A stretch of DNA of 64,000 nucleotides, from NCBI GenBank assembly GCA_943788425.1, contig CALSQF010000004.1, forward strand, positions 248,001 through 312,000, read 5' to 3'. Origin of the DNA: an uncultured Planktomarina sp. (lineage in GTDB: Bacteria > Pseudomonadota > Alphaproteobacteria > Rhodobacterales > Rhodobacteraceae). Under the pieces are notes generated by a model. It made no database searches. It was not told where the DNA came from and saw only the letters and a program-made list of their open reading frames with translations. Of the stretch, positions 1 through 7,446 are shown one piece after another. Positions within the stretch are counted from its first letter, which is position 1, and each line of letters begins with the position of its first letter. The position numbers and the translations under genes are program-made.

Positions 1-11
1 ATCTATATCAA

Positions 12-173
12 ATGAGGGAGTGTTTTGGTCCCATAAACACCACAGCCCATGAGGTACGTCAGAGAGCCAGATGCCATAACTGCGGTGTGAAGGGTAACAA
101 CACGTATCAGATCGTTTATGCGGGTAACTCTTATATTGCGATGGATGGGGCTGGGGTTAAAGTAAAACCATGA
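12..173 (+). CDS. Small Cys-containing ORF, intact copy of repeat family B
   Basis: This 53-residue frame starts at ATG 12 and ends in a TGA that overlaps the ATG of the next gene (ATGA at 170-173). Its centre reads RARCHNCGVKG, a CxxC knuckle like the second half of Lar-type restriction-alleviation zinc ribbons, but the usual first CxxC pair is absent. Two further copies of the same frame, at 3329-3446 and 5503-5640, carry stop codons or indels yet keep the same residues, so the family was once translated. The frame is open to the left edge of the window, so the protein could be longer. The function is unknown and the Lar resemblance is weak. Confidence 0.4.
   Translation: MRECFGPINTTAHEVRQRARCHNCGVKGNNTYQIVYAGNSYIAMDGAGVKVKP
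36..173 (+). repeat. Repeat B, copy 1
   Basis: First of three direct copies of a roughly 120-140 bp element (others at 3329-3446 and 5503-5640). Shared blocks include gaggtacgtcagagagc, the region around ggtaacaacacgtatcagat, and the atggatgg(g/c)gct tail. This copy is the intact reading frame described at 12-173. Confidence 0.85.
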
Positions 174-724
174 CTATGCGCTTAATTCCCGTTTTAGTAT
201 ATCTCGTGATGCACTTCAGCCATGTCACTGCTGAAAGTCAAAACAACCTCACAAACGCAATAGCAGCAGTTGATGCCAATGTCGTTTTCATGAGACATGC
301 ATTAGCGCCCGGCTATGGAGATCCAGATAATTTCTCTTTGAGTGATTGTAACACTCAGAGAAATTTGGACGCCAAGGGTAGAAAGCAAGCCAGTTATATT
401 GGCGCAGCTATCCAGCATAGTGGGTTTCGTTTCACCCACATATTCTCCAGTGAATGGTGTCGTTGCAAAGAAACAACTGAACTTATGCAACTGGGCTACT
501 GGACAACCTTTTCGGGTCTGAACTCTTTTTTCCAGAGTTATGCGGACAAGCAAGATACACTTGAAAAGCTACGCTTCAAGCTTCAGGCACTCACCGACGG
601 TGTTACTTTGCTGGTGACCCATCAGGTGATTGTCAATGCGGTTACTGGAGCATCTGTAAGAAGTGGAGAGTTTGTTGCTTACAATACTCACACAAAGAGA
701 CGAAAAGTATTTCGCTTGGACTGA
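170..724 (+). CDS. Periplasmic histidine-phosphatase family protein
   Basis: 184 residues. A signal peptide (about residues 1-22) is followed by the phosphatase motif MRHA at 41-44, with H43 as the expected phospho-acceptor; most family members have RHG. Further family marks are the NLDAKGRKQA block, SSEWCRCKET (second Arg) and the C-terminal THQ with H151. It is probably an exported phosphomonoesterase of the phosphoglycerate-mutase-like superfamily, and no substrate can be inferred. The start overlaps the stop of the upstream small frame, and the next gene begins 4 nt after its stop, so the three look like one transcription unit in an island. Confidence 0.75.
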   Translation: MTMRLIPVLVYLVMHFSHVTAESQNNLTNAIAAVDANVVFMRHALAPGYGDPDNFSLSDCNTQRNLDAKGRKQASYIGAAIQHSGFRFTHIFSSEWCRCKETTELMQLGYWTTFSGLNSFFQSYADKQDTLEKLRFKLQALTDGVTLLVTHQVIVNAVTGASVRSGEFVAYNTHTKRRKVFRLD

Positions 725-728
725 CTGA

Positions 729-1229
729 ATGCGTATTATTATCTTAGCCATTTGCTCTGTACTTGCCAACAAGGCTTATGCCGTTGAGGAATGTGACCTT
801 CTTGGGTCTTTAGAGGCTGACCCATTCTCAACCTCTGAACCTGTGAAGTTCCAAGACATACAGAGTACCAAGCTTGTAAAGGCCTGCACTGAAGCCATCG
901 AAGAACAAAACGATAATGTTGCAAGATATTATCTGCTGAGGGCTAGAGGCCATTTACGTGGTGGGTCATACGAACAAGCGATTAATGATATAAGCCTGTC
1001 TCACGATATGGATTACCCAGCGGCAACATTTGCACTCGCTACTCTTTATCATTTTGGCGATGCTATGCCGCAAGACCTCGAGAGGGCCGCCTCTCTTTAC
1101 CATGCAGCATTTAATAATGGCGTTACTTGGGCGGCTCGTGGACTAGCGATCCTCTATGAAGATTTCAGTTTCGACAACTACAACCCTGAGTTGGCGAAAG
1201 AGTGGCTTAAGAAATTTGAGGGTGTCTAG
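729..1229 (+). CDS. Secreted Sel1-like repeat protein
   Basis: 166 residues with an N-terminal signal peptide ending near AYA (residues 17-19). The C-terminal half contains TPR/Sel1-type helical repeats: AATFALATLYHFGDAM, then QDLERAASLYHAAFNNGV and the WAARGLAILYEDF block. Sel1 proteins usually act as periplasmic protein-protein scaffolds. It lies 4 nt downstream of the histidine phosphatase and is probably co-transcribed with it, so the pair may work on the cell-envelope side. The final bases touch the end of a minus-strand frame at 1226. Confidence 0.7.
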   Translation: MRIIILAICSVLANKAYAVEECDLLGSLEADPFSTSEPVKFQDIQSTKLVKACTEAIEEQNDNVARYYLLRARGHLRGGSYEQAINDISLSHDMDYPAATFALATLYHFGDAMPQDLERAASLYHAAFNNGVTWAARGLAILYEDFSFDNYNPELAKEWLKKFEGV

Positions 1230-1420
1230 CGTTTGGCATACCAAAGCTGATGCCTCTCTCTCCATCCTGATAGGTCATCATCCCCACTGATAATTGTATC
1301 TACGTCTAATGCGGTAGAATCCTCACTATCGTCCTCATCCTTGCGGTATGTCCAAGTTAGTATTTCTTTGTCGATCTTGGAGATAGGCTCACGCATTTCA
1401 TCGTAGAAAGCCCGATGCAT
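1226..1420 (-). CDS. Small acidic hypothetical protein
   Basis: 64 residues, rich in Asp and Glu, with no recognisable domain. A strong ribosome-binding sequence (gaggaagca) sits directly before the ATG at 1420, which is the main reason to call it. It lies downstream of, and in the same direction as, the helicase remnant at 1573-1872, the position where small accessory proteins often follow plasmid or prophage replication genes. It could be a surviving piece of that module. No function is proposed. Confidence 0.4.
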   Translation of the reverse strand: MHRAFYDEMREPISKIDKEILTWTYRKDEDDSEDSTALDVDTIISGDDDLSGWRERHQLWYAKR

Positions 1421-1572
1421 TGCTTCCTCTACTTCTCCGCTCCCACCTCAAGAACGAATGCAGGAATAAATGCCAAATCATACGGGACAACCCGGACATC
1501 TGGACACCTCTGTAGGGGTGTGTCCGTGTCTGTCCGGTCCAGGAGTGTCGACGGACAAAGTGGATATGTCCG

Positions 1573-1872
1573 CTATTTGTCCTGTCCGTCCGGGTCATCA
1601 ATAAACCAGATTTTATTCTCATATTCGCGAATATAATCATTTGCCTGCAGCCAGTCCCGCGCCCTGTTGAGGCTTTTGCGAACTGCGTCCGGTTTTGCGG
1701 CATCGTCAGCCCGTCGCAACTTAAAATCTTCGAACCACAGGCTGGCATCGACTACTAGACGGTTTGACGGGTAAAGCTCTGACTTAGCTATCTTGCAGCT
1801 ATGTCTCTTTAGCGCGTCGTGCAGCGCTTGGTTCTTTTTACCGCAGTGGTATTGGGGGCAGGCTACATGCTG
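1573..1872 (-). pseudogene. C-terminal remnant of a RepA-type AAA helicase
   Basis: An open frame of about 100 codons on the minus strand with no start codon and an upstream stop at 1873-1875. Its translation includes the stretches SLWFEDFKLRRADD, KSLNRARDWLQANDYI and KIWFIDDPDGQDK, which match the C-terminal helix-turn region typical of RepA-family replicative helicases from plasmids, prophages and integrative elements. The Walker motifs and the rest of the protein are missing. The region after its stop is full of ggac/gtcc repeats (about 1490-1570). It indicates that a mobile replication module once sat here. Confidence 0.6.
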
Positions 1873-1874
1873 TT

Positions 1875-2200
1875 AGATAGATGGCTTTTTGAAGTTGATC
1901 GTTGCTCACCGCTTGGATGCACGGAAGGCTATCCATGCTTTGATCAGGGTAATTGCAGTCGTTGGAAAGATCCTCCTGACTAACACGCTCCATTTTGGCT
2001 GCGTCATTGGACGTGTAAGATAACCGGTCGGAGCCTACAGGTCCCTTAGATTCATAACCAAACGAATTGGGTTGGCCCGTTTTGCAGGTGGGAATCCAAG
2101 GTAAATATTTGTTTGAAAATAAAATGCTCGGGTGGACATAAAAGGTGCGTTTCATTAGACGCGACAACATAATTAGGAAAATTCAGGTATTAGTTCGATC
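1875..2200. other. Intergenic stretch holding repeat A copy 1
   Basis: Between the helicase remnant and the metallo-hydrolase gene I see no credible gene. Reading frames here have no start signals and run straight through the repeat at 2047-2114. Confidence 0.5.
2047..2114 (+). repeat. Repeat A, copy 1
   Basis: Shares nearly every base with 5201-5270: tagattcataaccaaacgaa followed by ttggg(t/c)tggcccgttttgca and ggtggga(a/g)tccaaggtaaa. Same orientation as copy 2. The two copies bracket the metallo-hydrolase, nitroreductase and GST genes as direct repeats about 3.15 kb apart. Confidence 0.85.
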
Positions 2201-3277
2201 ATGAATAGACGAAAGTTCTTAAAATGGACCGGATTTGGTGCCCTCAGTCTAAGCTTGTATGGATGCATCAAAGGTCTAAATGCTACCCAACAAAACCATT
2301 ATTACAGCGGCCCCATTACAGATCACTTTGATGGAGTCCATTTTTTCAATCGTAAAGATAAACATGTGACAAGCTTTTCTGACTTTTTGAAATGGAGAGT
2401 GCTTGAAAAGAGAGCGGTCTGGCCAGATAATTATCCCAGTCCCTATTCCAAAGTATCACCTGACCCGTCTTTATCTCATGATGAAATCACGGTCACAATG
2501 GTCGGCCATGCAACCCTGCTCATCCAAATGGTTGGGTTAAATATCTTAACTGATCCTGTTTACTCTGAGCGAGTGAGTCCGATAGATTATGTTGGCCCAA
2601 AACGTCATAATTCTCCCGGAATTCAGTTTGAAGCACTGCCAAAAATTGATGTAATACTTATTACACATAATCATTATGATCACCTCGATTTAGAGACTTT
2701 GAACAAGCTTGTATCACGAGATAGCCCAAAGATTTATACGCCACTGGGAAATGATACAATTATCAAAAAAGCGATTCGAACTTCCGACATCCAAAGCGGT
2801 GACTGGGAAGATGAATTTAAATTTAATGCTGATTTAAAAGTTCATTTTGAACCCTGCCAACATTGGTCTGCAAGAGGAGTAAATGATCGAAGGATGGCAT
2901 TATGGGCTGGTTTTGTTCTCGAAAGTGATAACCATAAAGTTTATCATATTGGAGATACTGGATTTGGTAATGGAGAAAATTACCGTGACGTTGCCAAGAA
3001 GCATGGTGGGGTTGATGTCGCAATATTACCAATAGGAGCTTACGAGCCTCGTTGGTTTATGAAATCTTCACATCAAAATCCACAAGAGGCACTAACCGGA
3101 TCGCAATTGTGTAAGGCACGCTATGGGCTAGGGCACCACTGGGGTACATTTCAGTTGACCAATGAAGCAGTTGATGCCCCCAAGCAAGCTCTCGACGCAG
3201 CTTTAAAACAACAAGCACTCGATCAAGACCAGTTTATTGCGCTACGACCTGGACAGGTTTGGAAGCTTCCCACTTGA
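2201..3277 (+). CDS. MBL-fold metallo-hydrolase, NAPE-PLD/RomA-like, exported lipoprotein or Tat-type
   Basis: 358 residues. The N-terminus has RRKFLKW followed by a hydrophobic run ending in LYGC, so it may be a Tat substrate and/or a lipoprotein anchored at C22. The metallo-beta-lactamase zinc motif is THNHYDHLD at residues 155-163 (H156, H158, D160, H161), with a later PCQHWSARG His and a GDTGFG Asp. The block VGHATLLIQMVGLNILTDPV and the C-terminal GHHWGTF are typical of the NAPE-PLD-like branch (phosphodiesterase or lactonase folds). The substrate is unknown. It sits alone between repeats A1 and B2. Confidence 0.8.
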   Translation: MNRRKFLKWTGFGALSLSLYGCIKGLNATQQNHYYSGPITDHFDGVHFFNRKDKHVTSFSDFLKWRVLEKRAVWPDNYPSPYSKVSPDPSLSHDEITVTMVGHATLLIQMVGLNILTDPVYSERVSPIDYVGPKRHNSPGIQFEALPKIDVILITHNHYDHLDLETLNKLVSRDSPKIYTPLGNDTIIKKAIRTSDIQSGDWEDEFKFNADLKVHFEPCQHWSARGVNDRRMALWAGFVLESDNHKVYHIGDTGFGNGENYRDVAKKHGGVDVAILPIGAYEPRWFMKSSHQNPQEALTGSQLCKARYGLGHHWGTFQLTNEAVDAPKQALDAALKQQALDQDQFIALRPGQVWKLPT

Positions 3278-3328
3278 AATTCACACCACAACGGTTAGCT
3301 ACTCTTTCTTTAGTCAGAAGCTTTCATA

Positions 3329-3446
3329 CCATAGTCCGTGAGGTGCGTCAGGGAGCCAGATGCCATAACTGTGGCGTGTGAAGGGTAACAACACGTATCA
3401 GATCGTTTACACGGGCGGTTCAGGCGTTGATATGGATGGCGCTTGA
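3329..3446 (+). repeat. Repeat B, copy 2 (decayed reading frame)
   Basis: Keeps the family text EVRQGARCHNCGV but then hits TGA. A 2-base insertion relative to copy 1 lies just there (gtgtgaag against gtgaag). After the shift the frame again reads KGNNTYQIVY and ends MDGA-stop. It lies in the gap before the nitroreductase gene. Confidence 0.8.
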
Positions 3447-3522
3447 GGTTGCAGAGCGTAGCGGGCTTGTTACTGTCTATGATGGAAGCAATTCACTCGA
3501 TTAATTTCCATGGAGGCGATCT

Positions 3523-4200
3523 ATGAAACTTGAAAAAGCGATGATTGAGCGAAGATCAATTAGGGGCTTTAAGGATGAGCCGGTATCCAAATCTATTCTG
3601 GAGGATGTCATTGCCCTTGCAAATCGAGCGCCGTCTTCAATGAATACTCAACCTTGGCACCTACATGTATTAACGGGAAAGCCTCTCGAAGCTGTTAGAC
3701 ATGGCAATACAGAGCGGATGCTTGCTGGTATGACCCCTGTTCGTGAAATCGAAGATTACGCTGCATATGAGGGAGAACATAGAAAACGTCAGATCGAGAT
3801 CGCTGTGCAGCTATTTGAAGCTATGGGTATCAAGCGAGAGGATGCAGAGCGGCGACAAGATTGGGTCATGAGAGGTTTTCGTCAGTTTGACGCACCTGTC
3901 TCAATCGTGGTTTGTTTTGATCGATCTCTTCTTGAGAATACAATAGCCCATTTTGATACTGGAGCGATGACGTATGGGTTAGTTCTTGCTGCATGGAGCA
4001 AGGGCCTTGGAGCCGTTATTAACGGCCAAGGGATCATGCAAAGCCCGGTGGTGCGCGAAGCAGCTAATATTCCTGAAGATCAAGTTATACTAACTTGTGT
4101 AGCCCTTGGTTGGCCTGATGAGGAGTTTGTTGCTAATTCAGTTGTGTCTCGCCGACGGCCTATCGAAAATGTCACAAGATACCTCGGGTTTGAGGAATGA
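3523..4200 (+). CDS. Nitroreductase family protein (FMN-dependent)
   Basis: 225 residues, close to the family norm. The FMN-phosphate motif RRSIRGFKDEP is at residues 10-20, followed by the APSSMNTQPWH cofactor loop at about 36-46. The C-terminal part has GLGAVINGQGIMQSP and the typical end CVALGWPDE then RRRP. It should be a cytoplasmic NAD(P)H-dependent flavin reductase of quinones, nitro compounds or related electrophiles. The start is set by the RBS ggaggcgatct before ATG 3523. It stands alone between repeats B2 and C1, next to a GST, suggesting an electrophile or xenobiotic detoxification cargo. Confidence 0.88.
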   Translation: MKLEKAMIERRSIRGFKDEPVSKSILEDVIALANRAPSSMNTQPWHLHVLTGKPLEAVRHGNTERMLAGMTPVREIEDYAAYEGEHRKRQIEIAVQLFEAMGIKREDAERRQDWVMRGFRQFDAPVSIVVCFDRSLLENTIAHFDTGAMTYGLVLAAWSKGLGAVINGQGIMQSPVVREAANIPEDQVILTCVALGWPDEEFVANSVVSRRRPIENVTRYLGFEE

Positions 4201-4447
4201 ATTTGGACCGTGAAGCTCTGACCTCAGTACTTAACGCTCCTGTTCTTGGGATGGGGGCATAGCAGTTCGCAGGGTTAATAAAGTTTTGATAAGCCACAAT
4301 AGGAGGGGGGGCGAAAAACAGCCGCTCTTTTATGGTGATATGTCCTGCTCTCACATTTTTTGTGAAAAAGGTTTGGCATTTGAAAAATAATTTTTAGTCT
4401 ATAGGCTTATTCTACTGATGTAGAACTATTAATAATGGGAACCCAAA
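4201..4447. other. Intergenic stretch holding repeat C copy 1
   Basis: No gene seen. The G-run aggagggggg at 4301 opens repeat C. An AT-rich section at about 4372-4440 probably contains the promoter of the GST gene. Confidence 0.45.
4301..4372 (+). repeat. Repeat C, copy 1
   Basis: Matches 5668-5753: a G-run, then a(a/g)cagccgc(t/c)ctttta, then gatatgtcctgctctcacat followed by tttttgtga. The TCACA-T5-TGTGA portion is an inverted repeat. Same orientation as copy 2. Confidence 0.8.
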
Positions 4448-5125
4448 ATGATCAAACTTGTTTATTTTAAAATGCGGGCGCTTGCTGAGGCACCGCAAAT
4501 GCTGATGCGCGCCTATGGAATAGAGTACACGTATCTGATGTCGTGGGATCATTTTGGCGATCAGTGGAGTAAGGTAAAACCAAGGGTTCCATTTAAACAA
4601 TTGCCAATTCTAGAACTTGATAATGGAATTCAGATTGGTCAGAGCATAGCGATATTGAATTATATCGAAACAGTAAAAGGTCTATCTATACGTGACCCAG
4701 AAAAGGCCGCTGAAGCATGTGCTATACTGCAGAGTTCGCAGGAGTTATTTGCGCCTTTAAATCCAACCGTTAATTTTGCTGTTGGTGAAGACTTTAAAGC
4801 TAAAAGAGATGCGATGAGATCTGATTTGGAAAGCAGGTTTTCCGATTTAGAGCGTTATCTGAATAAGTACGATGGAAGGTACTTTGTTGATGACATGCCC
4901 AGAGCTGCTGAGTTTGCTTGCTTTCATCATTTAGATTTATCGAAAAAGCTTGATCCAAAATTATTAGATGGGTTTCCTCGGTTAATGGAATTTGTAGATG
5001 ATATGACAAGCATTGATGAAGTGTCGGAATATATGAAAAACCGACCCGAGCTAGTTGATGTTGGTGTAGAGCCAAAACTTGTAATTGACGGCATAGCGCA
5101 TCCCACGGGTGTTAACAAAACTTAA
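4448..5125 (+). CDS. Glutathione S-transferase family protein
   Basis: 225 residues. The N-terminal thioredoxin-fold half has KLVYFKMRALAEAPQMLMRA, the VPFKQLPILELDNG cis-Pro segment (about 50-63) and the QIGQSIAILNYIE glutathione-binding Ser motif (about 65-77). The all-helical C-terminal domain follows, with FADYL-like text replaced by RAAEFACFHHLDLSKKL. Layout and length resemble sigma/alpha-type GSTs. The probable role is conjugation or isomerisation with glutathione. It is followed immediately by repeat A copy 2. Confidence 0.8.
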   Translation: MIKLVYFKMRALAEAPQMLMRAYGIEYTYLMSWDHFGDQWSKVKPRVPFKQLPILELDNGIQIGQSIAILNYIETVKGLSIRDPEKAAEACAILQSSQELFAPLNPTVNFAVGEDFKAKRDAMRSDLESRFSDLERYLNKYDGRYFVDDMPRAAEFACFHHLDLSKKLDPKLLDGFPRLMEFVDDMTSIDEVSEYMKNRPELVDVGVEPKLVIDGIAHPTGVNKT

Positions 5126-5200
5126 TCAGAACTGAAAAGCAGCCAAGTGCAGACGTTTAACACACTCTACCCGCCTCTGTGTGAGCCTCAAGGGAACCCC

Positions 5201-5270
5201 TAGATTCATAACCAAACGAATTGGGCTGGCCCGTTTTGCAGGTGGGAGTCCAAGGTAAAGATTTAGTTTG
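5201..5270 (+). repeat. Repeat A, copy 2
   Basis: Direct copy of 2047-2114, with three substitutions and one inserted base over about 69 positions. It lies just downstream of the GST gene. Confidence 0.85.
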
Positions 5271-5341
5271 CGGATGGGTTTGGTCTCTGGCAGTCTGAGG
5301 ATGATACCTACGGGCGATCCACTTTAAGTAGGCAAAAAAAA

Positions 5342-5437
5342 GCCAGCTTTTCAATTTAAAAAAACTGGCAAGTTAGTTGGTCCTCTGACTACAGGTTGGG
5401 AGACCCTTTGAGAGGACTTGCTCCGGACCTTACGGAG
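5342..5437. other. Cluster of three short inverted repeats
   Basis: Stems visible are gccag/ctggc (5342-5346 with 5365-5369), gtcctct/agaggac (5380-5386 with 5411-5417) and ctccg/cggag (5421-5425 with 5433-5437). They lie in series in a gene-free stretch. They may be a structured RNA, transcription stops or part of a mobile-element end. Confidence 0.35.
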
Positions 5438-5502
5438 TGCTGCTAATTCATGAATTTTTGTAATTTCAGTCTAGTTCTAATTGTAGAGTGGTTATATTGA
5501 TT

Positions 5503-5640
5503 AACATCACAGCCCACGAGGTACGTCAGAGAGCTGGATGAGCCAAATGTAACAACTGCGGCGTGGAGGGTAACGATACGTACCTGATCGTTTATCGAGG
5601 CGCCTCAGATGCTGCTATGGATGGTGCTGGTATTAGCTAG
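5503..5640 (+). repeat. Repeat B, copy 3 (decayed reading frame)
   Basis: Reads INITAHEVRQRAG, then a TGA, then AKCNNCGVEGNDTYLIVY and AMDGAGIS-stop in the same frame. Relative to copy 1 it has a 9-base longer segment at the first stop. The substitutions are mostly conservative (KGNN to EGND). Confidence 0.8.
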
Positions 5641-5667
5641 GGAAAGTCACTTTGCTTGCCTCTCAAT

Positions 5668-5753
5668 GGGAGAGGGGGGGGGCCAAAAGCAGCCGCCCTT
5701 TTATAGGGATATGTCCTGCTCTCACATTTTTTGTGACAAAGGTCCCTTCTTTT
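5668..5753 (+). repeat. Repeat C, copy 2
   Basis: Direct copy of 4301-4372, beginning in a run of nine G and ending in the tcacattttttgtga inverted repeat plus caaaggt. Confidence 0.8.
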
Positions 5754-5864
5754 TCATAATTTGGGAAGTGCAGCAGTTAAATTTTGAGCCTCCAGTACAG
5801 AAAATGTACCGAAGGGCTAGATGCTGTTGAGAAGGTTTCTCTATTGTCGGCGCGAAAGAGCGAA

Positions 5865-6152
5865 TTAAATTCCGACGCTCGCAACCATTGGCCCAGCTTC
5901 TGCCTTGATCAGGGTTGCTCCAAAGGTATCCGACCCTTCAGAACGTATTTCAGCTATTCGTTGGGATGCTTCTATAAAAGTTACTTCATCAGGGTATACG
6001 GCAATGATGCTCACCGTCGTATCACTTGTCTGAACTTCAAAACATTGCGTTGCGCCTAATGATTTTATCATCGGCATGAAATGTTTTTGCATTGTTTCGT
6101 ACATATTATCAGTAATTTCTGGCGCTTCCCAGTGTGACATGCTCACGTGCAT
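5865..6152 (-). CDS. Small ferredoxin-fold-like protein (ABM/DUF6854-like), third gene of operon
   Basis: 95 residues, no signal peptide, preceded by the RBS aggaaacc. The pattern is one beta-alpha-beta-beta-alpha-beta unit: SMSHWEAP, a helix with MYETMQKHFMPMIKSLGA, a TVSIIAVYPDE strand and a second helix. This suggests a dimeric alpha-beta barrel like antibiotic-biosynthesis monooxygenases or the NIPSNAP/DUF6854 group. No catalytic residue can be assigned. It is the last gene of a minus-strand operon with 6166-6474 and 6507-7130, whose products appear to share this fold. Confidence 0.6.
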   Translation of the reverse strand: MHVSMSHWEAPEITDNMYETMQKHFMPMIKSLGATQCFEVQTSDTTVSIIAVYPDEVTFIEASQRIAEIRSEGSDTFGATLIKAEAGPMVASVGI

Positions 6153-6165
6153 CGCTTGGTTTCCT

Positions 6166-6474
6166 TTACTTCAAATTTAAGACCATAGGATAATTAATAA
6201 ACGCTTCGTCTGTGATTGGTGTAAAAGTACCTGTTTCCACTATTGCTCCCGCTTCCGCTCTTAAACGTGTAAGTTCCTGATCCTCGCTGAAACTCTTAAG
6301 GTGTGCTTCACTTTCAAAATGAATGACTGTGTGTAGCATGCTGTCATCATCTTTTTGCGTTCCAGCAAAAACAAAAGTCATCCCGTGTTCTTTCATCTTA
6401 TCTCCAACGGAATGCACCATGTCCTTCCACGCTTGAAAGCCTTTCGATAAACGTATTGTTGTTACCACAAGCAT
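6166..6474 (-). CDS. Small ferredoxin-fold-like protein, second gene of operon
   Basis: 102 residues. Strong RBS aggagataac before the ATG. The text GFQAWKDMVHSVGDKMKEHG, MTFVFAGTQKDDDSMLHTVI and then LRAEAGAIVETGT aligns along its length with the product of 61291-61575 (GLGPWKEMYHENQ, ARLIFAGTEKYDDRKLTVII, KRAAAGALLDTTV), so the two are paralogs. The likely fold is a single ferredoxin-like alpha+beta barrel subunit. The function is unknown; small stress-response or ligand-modifying oxygenase-like proteins of this size are the nearest families. Confidence 0.65.
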   Translation of the reverse strand: MLVVTTIRLSKGFQAWKDMVHSVGDKMKEHGMTFVFAGTQKDDDSMLHTVIHFESEAHLKSFSEDQELTRLRAEAGAIVETGTFTPITDEAFINYPMVLNLK

Positions 6475-6506
6475 TGTTATCTCCTCCTAATGCAATGCTG
6501 CTAATT

Positions 6507-7130
6507 TTACATCGCCGTACTTTGAACCTTGATTATGGTTCTAAGATTCACATCAAGTGCGTTATAGATTTTTGCAGCAACAGGGTTACTGGCGATAGCG
6601 TCGTACGTCGCTTCAATTTCTGACATGGACGGGTAGGTGACACCCAATAGAAAATCGCCTGTATTATTGCCTGTCATTATTCTAGCAAACCTAAAAGTTT
6701 GCGCCCCAGTCTCTGCAAACATAGGGGATGCTTCTGCCATCAATTCCATTAACTCCGGTTGTGAGATGTGAGATTTTCCGCGTGTTAAAATGACATATTT
6801 TCTTTGAGGGTTAGCCGGTGCATCAAAAGGTACGTCGCAAAATTTTGCTATATTTCGACTCGTGACTGTTAATCCAGTTCCCATTATTTTGCCGTAAGTG
6901 TCTGATGTAGCGAAGGCATCCATCACATTTGCAAAATCGTTCAGAGACTGGAAGAATTGCTGAAAGACTACGCTGCCTGCGTTGTTGCCGGTCATTATGG
7001 TACCAACGCTAGCTCTAGTTGATCCAGCTGCTTTAGACTCCTCAGCAAGTGTTACACCTAGCGAAACAGCTTCTGATAGTTTGCCAGCTGGTACAGCTCC
7101 AACTGTATTGACGTAGAAATTTTCCGACAT
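6507..7130 (-). CDS. Two-domain DUF6854-like protein, first gene of operon
   Basis: 207 residues, RBS ggagctaacaa before ATG. The protein is an internal duplication: residues about 1-97 and about 105-207 each form a ferredoxin-like unit and carry the same signature, IMTGNNAG in the first half and IMTGNNTG in the second. Each signature is followed by a strand and then a helix running toward a DPVAAK/SDTYGK-type segment. It heads a three-gene minus-strand operon of similar folds. The family seems close to DUF6854, with no known reaction. It is cytoplasmic by lack of a signal peptide. Confidence 0.6.
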   Translation of the reverse strand: MSENFYVNTVGAVPAGKLSEAVSLGVTLAEESKAAGSTRASVGTIMTGNNAGSVVFQQFFQSLNDFANVMDAFATSDTYGKIMGTGLTVTSRNIAKFCDVPFDAPANPQRKYVILTRGKSHISQPELMELMAEASPMFAETGAQTFRFARIMTGNNTGDFLLGVTYPSMSEIEATYDAIASNPVAAKIYNALDVNLRTIIKVQSTAM

Positions 7131-7446
7131 TTGTTAGCTCCTAAGATTAATATCCCGCTACGTACAAAAAACCTTTCGCATTACTTTCGTTCAAGTCTAA
7201 ATCTTGAAGTGGTTGGAATAATTGTGGCCTAGTGGAGCATTATGCGAGGTGCGGGCGGTAAAATCCGCGCGCCACGAACTCGCCTGCAAGTTGACAGCCT
7301 AGAAGCAATCCCAAAGTTTGAAGCATCGGCGCCGCACTCCTTAACACTGTCAGAGTGATGCGGAACCAGCCGGGAGGCAATCTATCAAAGAACGGTTAAT
7401 CAAAACGGCGCCAATTGCTAGTGGCAAATCAGATGTAGAGCGGGAT
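7131..7446. other. 316-base intergenic stretch, nothing recognised
   Basis: Marks the change from the AT-richer island to more G+C-rich backbone. It must contain the promoter of the minus-strand operon that starts at 7130. I see no gene, repeat or RNA. Confidence 0.4.

Larger units (their letters stand above)
5126..5864. other. 739-base gene-free region packed with repeats and hairpins
   Basis: Contains repeat A copy 2 (5201-5270), a set of inverted repeats (5342-5437), repeat B copy 3 (5503-5640) and repeat C copy 2 (5668-5753). I see no intact gene. Confidence 0.6.

Noticed and set aside
5201..5270. tRNA-derived attachment site for repeat A
   Set aside because: No tRNA folds from the element and no partner tRNA gene lies in the region; the resemblance to tRNA 3' ends is superficial.
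2047..5753. Integron-like cassette array
   Set aside because: No integron integrase is visible in the window, the repeats lack the paired core sites of attC in the places checked, and repeat B is coding-like. A general repeat-mediated island is better supported.
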